Part shown: piece by piece, positions 1-8,371 of the stretch | Layout: each line of letters starts with the position of its first letter | How positions within the stretch are numbered: position 1 is the stretch's first letter | From: Planctomycetota bacterium | GTDB taxonomy: Bacteria; Planctomycetota; B15-G4 | Length of the DNA: 53,879 nucleotides | Direction of reading: 5' to 3' | Assembly (NCBI GenBank): GCA_029259725.1 | Contig: JAJDER010000003.1 | Location: 1-53,879 of the forward strand | Translations under genes and position numbers: made by a program | Notes under the pieces: model-generated | The model's input: only the letters and a program-made list of their open reading frames with translations | What the model was told of the DNA's origin: nothing | Databases searched by the model: none

Positions 1-76
1 GGCCGGCGCTTCCGTCGAACGCCTCGAGCTGCAGATCGACGGACCCATCGAGGACCTTGCGGCGCGCGCGCCGTAG
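1..76 (+). CDS. C-terminal fragment of an unidentified protein (partial)
   Basis: Reading frame 2 is open from the window edge to a TAG at 74-76 and encodes about 24 residues ending in EDLAARAP. The codons are GC-rich in third position, as in neighbouring genes. The frame converges with the minus-strand gene ending at 118, and a perfect GC palindrome lies between them, which is a typical place for a gene end. Too little is present to assign a family, and the open frame could be chance in such GC-rich DNA. Confidence 0.4.
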   Translation, partial: AGASVERLELQIDGPIEDLAARAP

Positions 77-77
77 G

Positions 78-95
78 GGCGGCGGCGCCGCCGCC
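78..95. terminator. Perfect GC palindrome between convergent gene ends
   Basis: Nine bases (GGCGGCGGC) are followed directly by their reverse complement, between the stop at 76 and the stop at 118 on the opposite strand. There is no U-tract, so it is at best a weak bidirectional terminator. The repeated GGC units could also arise from simple composition. Confidence 0.3.
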
Positions 96-117
96 GGCTG
101 ACCGCCGGCCACGGCCT

Positions 118-2061
118 TCAGCGACTCGGCGGCGTGCGCTCGACGAGTTGCAGGTCCAGCTCGACGTCCTGGTTCGGGTGGACCGACGCGTGGCCCTGCG
201 CCTCCAGCCGGAGTGCTTCCCAGAGTTCGCCCGGGGTCGCGCGCACCTCGTACTCGCCTGCCGGCAGTGACGCCAGGATGTACGTGCCCTGCCCGTCGGT
301 GACGGCCTGTTGCTGGTGCTCGTCGCCCATGGCGGTCACGCGCGCACCCTGTCGGGGTCGGCCATCGGGCCCGCGCACGACGCCCCCGACCTTGCCGCCC
401 TGCTGGAGGTGCAGGGTGCCGACGTCGATCTCGGTGCCCTCGAGGGCTCGCACGCCGCGGACGTGCAATGGAGGTCCACTGCTGGGGCGAGCGGTGAGCA
501 CGTACTCACCCTCGGGCACGTGATCCAGGCGAAAGGCGCCCTCACGGTCGGTCTGCGTCACGAGGCCGGCGAGCGGCATGGTCGGGAAGGTGGACTCGAC
601 GGTCAGGGACGGGTCGTAGTCCATGCCGCGGACCTCGACGGGCACCCGCGCCGACGGTGGATCGAGCACACCGACGAAGGTGCCGCCACGCGTCAGCGGC
701 ACGACGACCTCGGTGGGCCTGTCGGGGTCGGAGTCGCGGCCGAGCAGGACGTCCTGGCTGCGCGTATGGGCGAAGCCCGAGGCGTCGATCTCGAACGCGT
801 AGCTCCCCGGACGCAGCCCCGCGAACAGGAAGGTGCCGGGAGGGTCGGCGTCCTCGACGCTGAGGCGAGGCAACACGCCCGACGAGAGCGACGCACCGGT
901 GCGCCCGTCGGGCTTGACCGTCACGTCGAAGTCGGTGGGGACGCTGCCCGAACTCACGACGAGCTGACCGGCGACGGACAGGGTCGGCTGCGCGCGGATC
1001 ACCAGCTGGGTGTCGCCGCTGTCCACGGCCAGCTTCGACGGCAGGTACCAGTGCTCCGAGACGAGGTCGAGGTCGAAGCGCCCTTCGGGCAGCGCGGGAA
1101 ACAGGAAGCCCCCCGTCTTGTCGGTCTCGATGTGTTCCAGGAAGAAGGTGTTGCGGCGGCGCGGTGCACGACTCAGGCGCAAGCGCGCTCCCGGGACCGG
1201 GCCGTTCGAGGGCCCGACGACGTGGCCGGCGAGGGAGGACGTCGTGGGCTCCAGGGCGAAGTCCTGCGTCACGCTCCGGGTCGGCCCGGTGAGCACGAAC
1301 GTGGTCACGCTGGTCACCGGGGCGTAGCCGTCCGAGGCGGCGTCCACGCCGTACTGACGCATGGCCAGGTGCTCGAAGCGGTAGTGGCCGTCGTCGTCAC
1401 TGTGGGTCTCGGCCAGGGATTCACTCGGGCCGCCGCGACGATGTTCGGTGGTGAGATCGGTGAGCACCAGACGCGCGCCGACGATCGCCGCACCCGTGAT
1501 GGCGTCGAAGACCCGCCCTTCGAGGGCGAGGCCGGCGCCGAGCACCAGGTCACCCAGGTCGCGGGGCTCCGCCACGCTCAGAGTGAGCGGTTCGACCAGG
1601 GCGGGGGCGTGCCCGGTGGCGGAGAGGTCCAGGCCGAGGGGTGCATCCGCGGGCAGGCCTCGGATCATGAAGCGGCCCTCGGCGTCGGTCAGGTCCATGT
1701 GTCCGGTGTCGGTGCGCGTGCGGAAGGGCAGCCCGGGCTCGCTGTGGAAGGCGATCACGGTGGCCGCCGGGATCGGATGCCCGGCGCGGTCCGTGACGCG
1801 GCCGGTCAGCTCGGTCCGTTCGATGCCGGAGCCGACACGCTCGATGCGATCCTGCGAGGTGGGTGCGATGACGCCGCCGGCGTGATCGCGTTCCTCGACC
1901 CGATCGAGGTTGCCCGCCAGACCGGAATCGGGGCTCGCGCCCTCCACGAGGCCGCCGCCACGATCGGAAGAGACCTCTTCGTCGGCGAGCAGCAGGATCG
2001 TCACCAGGACGAGCAGGGCAGCCCCGACGAGGGCGAACAGCAGGACGGAGCGTCGACTCAC
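118..2061 (-). CDS. Membrane-anchored protein with carboxypeptidase-regulatory-like (Ig/CNA-B type) repeats
   Basis: Product of about 647 aa. One hydrophobic segment lies at residues ~5-25 (SVLLFALVGAALL...), followed by an acidic/glycine linker and then five to six beta-sandwich repeats. The repeats show the carboxypeptidase-regulatory pattern: G-x-V-x-D/G-x-x-G-x-P-I/V-x-G-A-x-V, a short acidic turn, G-x-Y/F-x-L/I-x-x-L/V-P-x-G-x-Y-x-V/L. Examples are GRVTDRAGHPIPAATV, GRVFDAITGAAIVGARL and the last repeat, GVVRGPDGRPRQGARV. No catalytic domain is visible, so the role is probably structural or ligand binding on the outer side of the membrane. The GTG at 2061 was chosen because the hydrophobic anchor follows at once, because a TAGACT hexamer ends 7 nt upstream, and because the longer frame runs antisense-like through the neighbouring small gene. 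Confidence 0.8.
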   Translation of the reverse strand: MSRRSVLLFALVGAALLVLVTILLLADEEVSSDRGGGLVEGASPDSGLAGNLDRVEERDHAGGVIAPTSQDRIERVGSGIERTELTGRVTDRAGHPIPAATVIAFHSEPGLPFRTRTDTGHMDLTDAEGRFMIRGLPADAPLGLDLSATGHAPALVEPLTLSVAEPRDLGDLVLGAGLALEGRVFDAITGAAIVGARLVLTDLTTEHRRGGPSESLAETHSDDDGHYRFEHLAMRQYGVDAASDGYAPVTSVTTFVLTGPTRSVTQDFALEPTTSSLAGHVVGPSNGPVPGARLRLSRAPRRRNTFFLEHIETDKTGGFLFPALPEGRFDLDLVSEHWYLPSKLAVDSGDTQLVIRAQPTLSVAGQLVVSSGSVPTDFDVTVKPDGRTGASLSSGVLPRLSVEDADPPGTFLFAGLRPGSYAFEIDASGFAHTRSQDVLLGRDSDPDRPTEVVVPLTRGGTFVGVLDPPSARVPVEVRGMDYDPSLTVESTFPTMPLAGLVTQTDREGAFRLDHVPEGEYVLTARPSSGPPLHVRGVRALEGTEIDVGTLHLQQGGKVGGVVRGPDGRPRQGARVTAMGDEHQQQAVTDGQGTYILASLPAGEYEVRATPGELWEALRLEAQGHASVHPNQDVELDLQLVERTPPSR

Positions 2062-2068
2062 GCCGGCC

Positions 2069-2074
2069 AGTCTA
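2069..2074 (-). promoter_or_regulatory. -10 element (TAGACT), leaderless arrangement
   Basis: On the minus strand TAGACT is separated by seven bases (GGCCGGC) from the GTG start at 2061, so transcription would begin at or next to the start codon. The hexamer overlaps the TAG stop of the preceding small gene. No convincing -35 is seen. Confidence 0.55.
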
Positions 2075-2284
2075 GTGTGGGCTCTGCTCGCCTGCACGGC
2101 AGCGCACGAACGAGTTCCATGCGTAGTAGGCCTCGGCCTGCTGCCGGCTGAGTGGGCGCTCGGCGCCATGGTCGCGCGCGCAGCGGCGACGGCCCTCGTC
2201 ATCGAAGACCGTCACGCCGTACTCGCGATCGAACACCGATCGCCACTCGTCATACGTCCGTCGAGTGAGGTGTGGAGCGGCCAT
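2072..2284 (-). CDS. Small protein of unknown function (70 aa)
   Basis: ATG at 2284, TAG at 2072-2074. The product is hydrophilic and aromatic-rich, with a balanced composition unlike a random frame (TYDEWRSVFDREYGVTVFDD near the N-terminus, QQAEAYYAWNSFVRC near the C-terminus), and third codon positions are strongly GC. There is no signal peptide or membrane segment. Two cysteines are present but do not form a recognisable metal site. It lies directly upstream of the Ig-repeat membrane protein on the same strand, whose promoter overlaps its stop codon. I do not recognise a family. A DNA-binding or adaptor role would be guesswork. Confidence 0.6.
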   Translation of the reverse strand: MAAPHLTRRTYDEWRSVFDREYGVTVFDDEGRRRCARDHGAERPLSRQQAEAYYAWNSFVRCRAGEQSPH

Positions 2285-2329
2285 GGGGCCTCATCGGCAG
2301 CTGACGCCGGCGCCTTCAGCCTCGATTTC

Positions 2330-2369
2330 TTGCCAGGATGTCTTATCGACGTAAGCTTATATGTCGATA
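2330..2369 (+). promoter_or_regulatory. Promoter with AT-rich operator-like inverted repeat
   Basis: TTGCCA (2330-2335), a 16-base spacer and TAAGCT (2352-2357) resemble a sigma-70 type promoter. The -10 is bracketed by perfect 7-base inverted arms, TATCGAC at 2344-2350 and GTCGATA at 2363-2369, and contains a second small palindrome TAAGCTTA (2352-2359). This stretch is strikingly AT-rich for this genome. Arms flanking a -10 are a common layout for a dimeric repressor site. The downstream arm overlaps the first annotated ATG of the TPR lipoprotein. Confidence 0.5.
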
Positions 2370-3902
2370 GGCGAGAGGCCTCGACGGAGACCTCGTTTGA
2401 GCACTCCCCGCTACTGCCTGCTCCTGCTGCTGCCCCTCCTGGCAGCCTGCGCCACGGCTGAGGCCCCCAGAAGCGTCCAGCGAGGCGCGCTCTCCAACGC
2501 CTGGGCCGACGACGTGAAGGGCATGCCGGGGCTCGCCGATCCCGGCGATGAGCTGGCCGTGCTGCTGCTGCTCACGGCGAGCGCCGAGTCGATCACGGGC
2601 GGCCGCGCCGACGAGGCACTGCCGGCCCTCGAGCGTGTGCTCGAGGCCCACCCCGACCACGCCACCGCTCGCTTCCTCCGCGGAGTCGCCCAGCTGCAAC
2701 TCGGTGATCTGACCGGTGCACGCGACGACCTGATGCGCGCGGTCGAGCTGGACCCGACGGACTCGGCGGCTCCCGGTGTGCTCGCCCGCGTCCAGCACGA
2801 ATTGGGTGACGAGGCCGCCGCGATCGCGAGCCTGGAGATCGCCCTGTCCCGCGGCGACGACCATCCCTGGACCCTCGCGAGCCTGGGCCACCTGTTGCTC
2901 GACGCCGGACGTTGGGACGAGGCCTACGACGCCTTCCAGCGCGCACTCGCGTCCGACCCGGACGAGGTCTCGGCGCACCGCGGGATCGGGATCCTGTTCT
3001 CGGCTGCCGGGGATCCCGAGCGCGCGGCGCAGGCCTGGCGTCAGGTCGTGGCCCTCGACGGAGCGGACATCGACGCGCACGTCGGCCTCGGTCACGCCCT
3101 CCGGGACTGCGGGCGGCGCGAGGAAGCGCTGCTGTCCTACGAGGACGCGCGGCGCCTCGATCCCGCCGAACCGCTTCACGCCGCCAACATCGCCTCGACC
3201 CTGCACGACCTGCATCGCTACGGCGAAGCCGTCGTCTACTACGAGGAAGCCCTCGCCGACGAACAGCTGCAGGGAGTCGATCTGGCCCTGCTGCACTTCG
3301 GGCTGGGTCTGATCATGGAGGAGCTGGCCGAAGTCCAACGCGCGGTGGAAGAGTACGAGTCCGCGCTGCTTGCCGACGACCACCTCGCCGCCGCGCACGA
3401 AGCGCTGGGCATGGTCCTCCGCGAGGACGACCCGGCGCGAGCGCTGCGCCACCTGATCCTGGCTCTGGAGTTCGGCGGCATCGGACCCGAAGCGGCGATG
3501 CACCTGGCCCTGCTCCACGAGGGCGAGGGCGACTTCGAGCGGGCGCGCCACCTCGCCGGCCTGCTGCTCGCGGCGGACCCGTCGGATCCCGAGGTGAGCT
3601 ACTGCCTGGCCGAGCTTCACGTCCGCAGTCTGGATCCGCAGACGCGCGATCCCGCCGCCGCGGTGGCGCTGCTGCGACCGCTGCTCGACGGGCCGCGCGC
3701 CACCCGGCCCGAGGCGTGGGGGCTGCTCGGCGAGGCGCTCGCGGCGGACGGCCATCTCGATGAGGCCCTGGCGGCCGTCGAGCGGGCCCTGGCCGGGAGT
3801 GATCCGGCCGGCGCGCACTGGCGTCGCTTCGCGGCCGACCGGGAGGCCTACGCGACCCGCGCCGGACCGGAGCATGCGCGGGCGCCGAACCAGGATCGTT
3901 AG
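2361..3902 (+). CDS. TPR-repeat lipoprotein
   Basis: Product of 513 aa. A lipoprotein signal peptide (CLLLLLPLLAAC, lipobox LAAC) precedes an array of about ten to eleven tetratricopeptide repeats covering the rest of the protein. Typical TPR spacing of A/G, L, G, A and DP positions is visible, for example in ATARFLRGVAQLQLGDLTGA and HPWTLASLGHLLLDAGRWDE. TPR solenoids act as protein-binding scaffolds; a membrane-anchored one probably organises an envelope complex. Start choice is uncertain. ATG 2361 gives a 30-residue signal peptide. TTG 2397 (MSTPRYC...) has GGAGA six bases upstream and gives a more typical 18-residue lipoprotein signal. It would also agree with the TAAGCT -10 at 2352-2357, whose transcript would begin after ATG 2361. 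Confidence 0.85.
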   Translation: MSIGERPRRRPRLSTPRYCLLLLLPLLAACATAEAPRSVQRGALSNAWADDVKGMPGLADPGDELAVLLLLTASAESITGGRADEALPALERVLEAHPDHATARFLRGVAQLQLGDLTGARDDLMRAVELDPTDSAAPGVLARVQHELGDEAAAIASLEIALSRGDDHPWTLASLGHLLLDAGRWDEAYDAFQRALASDPDEVSAHRGIGILFSAAGDPERAAQAWRQVVALDGADIDAHVGLGHALRDCGRREEALLSYEDARRLDPAEPLHAANIASTLHDLHRYGEAVVYYEEALADEQLQGVDLALLHFGLGLIMEELAEVQRAVEEYESALLADDHLAAAHEALGMVLREDDPARALRHLILALEFGGIGPEAAMHLALLHEGEGDFERARHLAGLLLAADPSDPEVSYCLAELHVRSLDPQTRDPAAAVALLRPLLDGPRATRPEAWGLLGEALAADGHLDEALAAVERALAGSDPAGAHWRRFAADREAYATRAGPEHARAPNQDR

Positions 3903-3911
3903 GATGCGGGC

Positions 3912-4085
3912 ATGTTCGCCCGCGCCCTGCAGATCGTCGGTTTCCTGGTCGTCAGCTACGTGCTGCTCGACTCGCTGGTGTTGCGCGAGGAGCCGGACAT
4001 GACGGCTGAGTTCGGGGGGCTGATCCTGGGCGGCGTGCTGTTCATCCTGGGACGCATGCTCGCCGGCCGGACCGCGCCGTCCTGA
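3912..4085 (+). CDS. Small two-helix membrane protein (57 aa)
   Basis: ATG 3912 to TGA 4083-4085. The translation begins MFARALQIVGFLVVSYVLLD and contains two hydrophobic helices (residues ~6-22 and ~36-50), joined by a polar loop containing REEPDMTAE. It starts nine bases after the stop of the TPR lipoprotein, with a weak AGGA sequence upstream, so it is probably co-transcribed and translated with it. Hydrophobic periodicity, GC-rich third positions and the exact fit between two genes support it as real. No family is recognised; a role as a membrane partner of the upstream TPR protein is only inferred from position. Confidence 0.6.
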   Translation: MFARALQIVGFLVVSYVLLDSLVLREEPDMTAEFGGLILGGVLFILGRMLAGRTAPS

Positions 4086-4110
4086 TCCGGCGGGTCGGGA
4101 CGTGCGGCGC

Positions 4111-5937
4111 TCAGCGCGTGGCGGCCGCGAGCGCACGTCGGTAGGTCGTGAGCACGTCCGTGCGGTGAAGCGAGCCCACGAGCCGGTCGCCCACGACGAT
4201 CGGAAGCTCGATGGCGTCGCTGGACTCGAACACGTCGAACGCCTCCAGCAGGGTCGCGTTCGGCGGCAGCGTCTGCACCGTGCGCGCGCAGTCGCGGGCC
4301 AGCAGCAACGAGCCGAGGTGTTCGTTGCGCAGGAACTCGCGCATGTCGTCCAGGGAGAGTGCGCCGACCATGCGGCCCTCGGCATCGACGACGGGGAAGT
4401 CGTGCTGCTCGCCGCGCAACAAACGGTGGACGATGCGATCGAAGGTGGTGGTGTCCGCGATGGTCTCGCCGGGTGGGCCCATGGCATCGGCCACGCGCAG
4501 CGATTCGAGCAGGGCGCCGTCCTCGCGGTCGCGCAGCACGATGCCCTGGCGGCTCAGCTTCAGCGTGTAGACCGAGTCGCTGAGCAGGCGTTGGGCGATG
4601 GTGGCCGAGAGCACCGCGGAGGTCATGAGCGGCAGGATCATCAGGTAGTTGTCGCTCATCTCGAACATGAGCAGGATGCCCGTGAGCGGCGCGTGGGCGG
4701 TGCCGGCCAGGACCGCGGCCATGCCGGCCAGTGCGTAGGCGCCGAAGCTGCCGACGGGAACCGGTGAGAGCGCGTCGACCAGTTGTCCGAAGGCGCCGCC
4801 GAGCGCTGCCCCCACGAAGAGCGACGGCGCGAAGACGCCGCCGGACCCGCCGCCGCCCAGGGTCAGCCCCGTGGCCAGGACCTTGATCACGCCGATGGCG
4901 AGCAGGATCTTCCAGCTGTCGCCCGCGACGTCACTGTGGAGGATGCGCGTCATGGCGTGGTGGCCCTCACCGAGCAGATCGGGCAGCCACATGCCGAGCG
5001 CACCCACGAGCAGGCCGGCGACGGCCGCCTTGCCCAGAGGACCGAGGGACCACCCCGCGAACAGGTCCTCCAGCTTGTACAGGCCGCGCGTGAACCCGAC
5101 GCTCACCACGCCGAGGGCCAGGCCCATCACGGCGTAGGCCAGCAGCTCCCAGCCGTGGACCATGGTCAGGCCCTCGCGCAGCTGTTCCGGCACGTTGAAG
5201 GCCGGGGCGTCGCCCAGGAAGTCGCGGGCCGTCACGGCGCCCAGCACCGACGCGATCACGATCGGCGTGAACGACTTCACCTCGTAGCTGCCGATGATGA
5301 TCTCGAGCGCGAACATGACGCCGCCGATGGGGGCGTTGAAGACCGCCGCGATGCCCGCCGCGGCGCCGCAGCCCACCAGCGTGCGCAGCCGCCGGCGCCG
5401 CACCAGGAACACGCGCCCGATGGCCGACCCGAAGGCCGCTCCCACCTGCACGATGGGGCCTTCCTTGCCGACCGAGCCGCCCAGCCCGATGTTGACCGAC
5501 GAGGCCAGGACCTTGACCCAACCGACCTTGGCCTGCATGCGCCCGCCTCGTTGGGCGATCGCCTCCATGACTTCGGGCACACCGTGCCCGGCGGCTTCCG
5601 GGGCGACGGCCCGCGTGAACCACGACACGAGCAGCATGCCCACCGGGACGACGAGCAGCGCGTAGGCGGGGGGCAGTTCGCCGCCGAACAGGTCGAGCAG
5701 CGGGCTGGACACGGTCTCCCCGGCGTGCCCCGGGTCCATCGTGGGGTGGCCGGGCCAGACGGCCATCCCGATGGCGTGCACGAGCCAGACGAAGACCACC
5801 GCGACGAGCCCGGTGATCACACCGACCAGCGCGCCCAGCACGATCAGGTCCGTGGTGTCGCCGCCGAGCACGGCGCGCATGCGGTCCGCGCCGCGCAAGG
5901 CCGACCGGTAGACGGTGTGAACGGGACGCCGCAGCAT
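4111..5937 (-). CDS. ClC-family chloride channel/transporter with two CBS domains
   Basis: Product of 608 aa. The membrane domain (residues ~30-460) carries the ClC signature loops GHGVPE (117-122), GKEGP (157-161, with the gating glutamate at 159) and GGVFAPSLF (366-374). Two CBS domains fill residues ~482-605 and would bind nucleotides to regulate gating. At the position that corresponds to the internal proton glutamate of Cl-/H+ exchangers, the sequence is LEI (E212, I213) rather than LEE. This is the channel-like state, although distant bacterial subfamilies vary here. ATG 5937 was chosen because it lies just after the xerC stop and gives a short N-terminus; ATG 5880 is an alternative that starts closer to the first helix. 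The upstream neighbour xerC is on the same strand, 62 nt away. Confidence 0.92.
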   Translation of the reverse strand: MLRRPVHTVYRSALRGADRMRAVLGGDTTDLIVLGALVGVITGLVAVVFVWLVHAIGMAVWPGHPTMDPGHAGETVSSPLLDLFGGELPPAYALLVVPVGMLLVSWFTRAVAPEAAGHGVPEVMEAIAQRGGRMQAKVGWVKVLASSVNIGLGGSVGKEGPIVQVGAAFGSAIGRVFLVRRRRLRTLVGCGAAAGIAAVFNAPIGGVMFALEIIIGSYEVKSFTPIVIASVLGAVTARDFLGDAPAFNVPEQLREGLTMVHGWELLAYAVMGLALGVVSVGFTRGLYKLEDLFAGWSLGPLGKAAVAGLLVGALGMWLPDLLGEGHHAMTRILHSDVAGDSWKILLAIGVIKVLATGLTLGGGGSGGVFAPSLFVGAALGGAFGQLVDALSPVPVGSFGAYALAGMAAVLAGTAHAPLTGILLMFEMSDNYLMILPLMTSAVLSATIAQRLLSDSVYTLKLSRQGIVLRDREDGALLESLRVADAMGPPGETIADTTTFDRIVHRLLRGEQHDFPVVDAEGRMVGALSLDDMREFLRNEHLGSLLLARDCARTVQTLPPNATLLEAFDVFESSDAIELPIVVGDRLVGSLHRTDVLTTYRRALAAATR

Positions 5938-5999
5938 GGGCGCCGATCCTCGCACACCGCACCGGCTCAAGCCCGGGCCGGAGTGGCGCGGATCGCCGA

Positions 6000-6884
6000 T
6001 CAGGCCCGGGGGTGGGCGGTGCGGTACACGTCCTTGATCCGCCCGATCGACACGTGCGTGTAGACCTGGGTGGTCGAGAGGCTCTCGTGCCCGAGCAACT
6101 CCTGCACCACGCGCAGGTCGGCCCCGTGGTCGAGCAGGTGGGTGGCGAAGGAGTGCCGCAACACGTGGGGGCTGATGTCGGCCGGCAGTCCGGCACGCAC
6201 CGCCGAGGCCTTGACCATGCGGGCCATCGAGCGGCTGGTCAGGCGCCGGCCGTCGCGCGCATTGATGAACAGGGCCACCTCGGAGCGGCGGCGGCGGCGG
6301 GTCAGCAGGCGGGCACGCTCGGGCAGCCAGGCTTCCAGGGCGGACCGAGCCGGGCTGCCGACCATGCCCAGCCGCTCCTTGTTGCCCTTGCCCAGGACCT
6401 GGACCGACCCGATCTCGAGATCCAGGTCCATCAGGTCCAGACCCTCGCACTCGGAAACGCGCAGGCCCGCCGAGTAGAGCAGTTCCAGCACCGCGCGGTC
6501 GCGCACCGAGGCGAAGCTGTCACCCTCGGGAGCGCCGAGCAGCTTCTCGACCGCGGACTCATCCAGGGCTCGGGGCAGCGGGCGCCCCCGGCGCGGCGTG
6601 CGCAGGCCGGCGCTGGGATCCTTCGCGATCCGGCCCATGCGTCGCAGCCAGCGGAAGAAGCCGCGCATCGAGGCCTGCTTGCGCGCCAGGGTGGCCTTGG
6701 ACACCTCGCCCAGCGAGGCCAGGTATTCGCGCAACAGCAGCGTGTCGATCCCGCCGACATCGTCCACGCCGGCCTCGGCCGCGAAGTCGATCAGGGCGCG
6801 GAGGTCGCCGCGATAGGCGCGCACGGTGTGCGGGCTCGCCTGTTGGGCGTGCTCGAGGTGGCCGAGGAAGTCGTCGACGAGCAT
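6000..6884 (-). CDS. xerC: Tyrosine recombinase XerC
   Basis: Product of 294 aa, the usual length for XerC/XerD. The N-terminal SAM-like core-binding domain ([12 protein letters not shown], residues 18-28) is followed by the catalytic domain, with the full set of active residues: R142 (SAGLRVSE), K166 (LGKGNKE), H240 and R243 ([12 protein letters not shown]), H266 ([15 protein letters not shown]) and nucleophile Y275. It is a chromosomally located, stand-alone gene with no phage or integron context, which fits a role in resolving chromosome dimers at dif with XerD. Distinguishing XerC from XerD by eye is not certain. Confidence 0.9.
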   Translation of the reverse strand: MLVDDFLGHLEHAQQASPHTVRAYRGDLRALIDFAAEAGVDDVGGIDTLLLREYLASLGEVSKATLARKQASMRGFFRWLRRMGRIAKDPSAGLRTPRRGRPLPRALDESAVEKLLGAPEGDSFASVRDRAVLELLYSAGLRVSECEGLDLMDLDLEIGSVQVLGKGNKERLGMVGSPARSALEAWLPERARLLTRRRRRSEVALFINARDGRRLTSRSMARMVKASAVRAGLPADISPHVLRHSFATHLLDHGADLRVVQELLGHESLSTTQVYTHVSIGRIKDVYRTAHPRA

Positions 6885-6933
6885 GCACCCATGCTGAGGG
6901 GCCGAGGGCGCGATTCCAAGCGCGGCCCGCGGC

Positions 6934-6939
6934 TACGAT
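6934..6939 (+). promoter_or_regulatory. -10 element (TACGAT), leaderless arrangement for pabB
   Basis: TACGAT is followed by seven bases and GTG at 6947, in frame with pabB. It overlaps the in-frame ATG at 6938, so that ATG would not be in the transcript if this hexamer is the -10. It lies in the 62-nt gap between the divergent xerC and pabB genes. Confidence 0.5.
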
Positions 6940-6946
6940 GGCGGAC

Positions 6947-8371
6947 GTGACCGACGACCTCGTCCAGCTTCCGGTGCCGGCAGGGCCTTCGCTGGGCCGA
7001 CTGGCCGCTCAGCTGCCCGCCGGGCGCATGCCGCTGCTGTTCGACAGCGGGCCCGAGCCCGGCGAGCTGGCACGCTGGAACCTGCTCGTCTTCGACCCCG
7101 TCGAGGTCCTGAGCGTGGCTGCGGACGACGGGCCGCAGGCCTTCGTGGCCCTGGATGAGGCGCTGGACCGCCAGTGGCCCGGGCGCCGGGCCTGGCCGGC
7201 GCGAGACGCCGACGTGGACCGGTCTCCGCCGTTCACCGGCGGCGCGGCGGGCTGGTTCGGATACGACCTCGGACGACAGCTCGAAGTCCTGCCGCGACGT
7301 TGCGCTCCCGACGCGGAGCTGCCCGATCTGCTGGTGGGGCTCTATCGCTGGGTCCTGGCCGAACACCTCGAGAGCGGACAACGCGTGGTGATCGGGCGCG
7401 GCGCTCCCGGGCAGGCTCGGGTGTTCCTCGATTCGATCCAGGCGCTCGCCGACGCCGCGGCGCGCGCGCCCTTCCCGGGCGAAGCGTCGGGCCCCGCCAC
7501 GGGGGGGCCGGTCGGCACGGGGCGCACCGCGTCGAGCACCTTCACGCGCGCCGCCTACGAGGCCGCCGTCGAGCGCGTGCGCGAGCACATCCTCGACGGG
7601 GACGTCTACCAGGTGAACCTGTCGCAGCGCTTCGAGGTGAGGCCGGCGCCCGACTCGAGAGCCCTCCACGCGGCCCTTCGCCGGAGGTTCCCGGCGCCCT
7701 TCTCCGCGCTGCTCCGCACGCCGCACGGCGACGTCGTGTCCAGCTCCCCGGAACTCTTCCTCAGGCGACGTGGAGCCCGCGTCGAGTCCCGCCCGATCAA
7801 GGGCACCCGGCCGCGTGGGGCGACGCCCGCCGAGGACGCGCGGATGCGGGCGGCCCTGGAGGTGTCACCGAAGGAGCGCGCCGAGCTGGCCATGATCGTG
7901 GACCTCGTGCGCAATGACCTGGGACGTACGGCGAGCATCGGTTCGGTGGAGGTCGAGCAGCCCTTCGGGACCGACGCCTGGTCCACGGTGTTCCACCGGG
8001 TCGCCGTGGTGCGCGCGCGATTCGAGCCGGCCACGCCGTCGTCGCGGCTGTTGGCCGGCGCGTTTCCGCCCGCGTCCGTCACCGGGACACCGAAGATCGC
8101 GGCCTTGTCGGTGATCGAGTCGCTGGAGCCGGTGCGGCGTCACGTGTACACCGGCGCGGTGGGTTGGGTCGGCGCCGACGACGATCTCGACCTCTCGGTG
8201 GCGATCCGCATCGCCACGCGCGTCGGCGACCGGCTGCTGGTCAACGTGGGCGGCGGGATCACGCTGGCTTCCGAAGCCGCCGCCGAGTACGAGGAGACCC
8301 TGCACAAGGCGCGCGCCCTGTTCGACGTGCTCGGCGTCGGGGCGCCGCCGGAAGGGGGAGGAGTCGGGTGA
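6947..8371 (+). CDS. pabB: Aminodeoxychorismate synthase component I (PabB)
   Basis: About 474 aa. It converts chorismate plus glutamine-derived ammonia to 4-amino-4-deoxychorismate, in folate synthesis. The chorismate-binding half (residues ~200-465) has YQVNLSQRFE, the PIKGT motif (residues ~282-286) whose lysine is diagnostic of PabB rather than anthranilate synthase (PIAGT), and ELAMIVDLVRNDLGR. An N-terminal TrpE-like domain with GWFGYDLGR precedes it. The partner gene pabC follows with a 4-nt overlap. No glutamine amidotransferase (PabA) gene is in the window. GTG 6947 was preferred over ATG 6938 because of the TACGAT hexamer; both give the same protein apart from three residues. Confidence 0.92.
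   Translation: MTDDLVQLPVPAGPSLGRLAAQLPAGRMPLLFDSGPEPGELARWNLLVFDPVEVLSVAADDGPQAFVALDEALDRQWPGRRAWPARDADVDRSPPFTGGAAGWFGYDLGRQLEVLPRRCAPDAELPDLLVGLYRWVLAEHLESGQRVVIGRGAPGQARVFLDSIQALADAAARAPFPGEASGPATGGPVGTGRTASSTFTRAAYEAAVERVREHILDGDVYQVNLSQRFEVRPAPDSRALHAALRRRFPAPFSALLRTPHGDVVSSSPELFLRRRGARVESRPIKGTRPRGATPAEDARMRAALEVSPKERAELAMIVDLVRNDLGRTASIGSVEVEQPFGTDAWSTVFHRVAVVRARFEPATPSSRLLAGAFPPASVTGTPKIAALSVIESLEPVRRHVYTGAVGWVGADDDLDLSVAIRIATRVGDRLLVNVGGGITLASEAAAEYEETLHKARALFDVLGVGAPPEGGGVG

Noticed and set aside
2343..4487. Minus-strand open frame of 714 codons across the TPR gene
   Set aside because: Opposite the TPR repeats and the end of the ClC gene; its C-terminal part merely mirrors TPR repetitiveness.
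6000..6884. Phage or integron integrase
   Set aside because: Length, motifs and housekeeping context fit chromosomal XerC; no attC sites, cassettes or phage genes follow.
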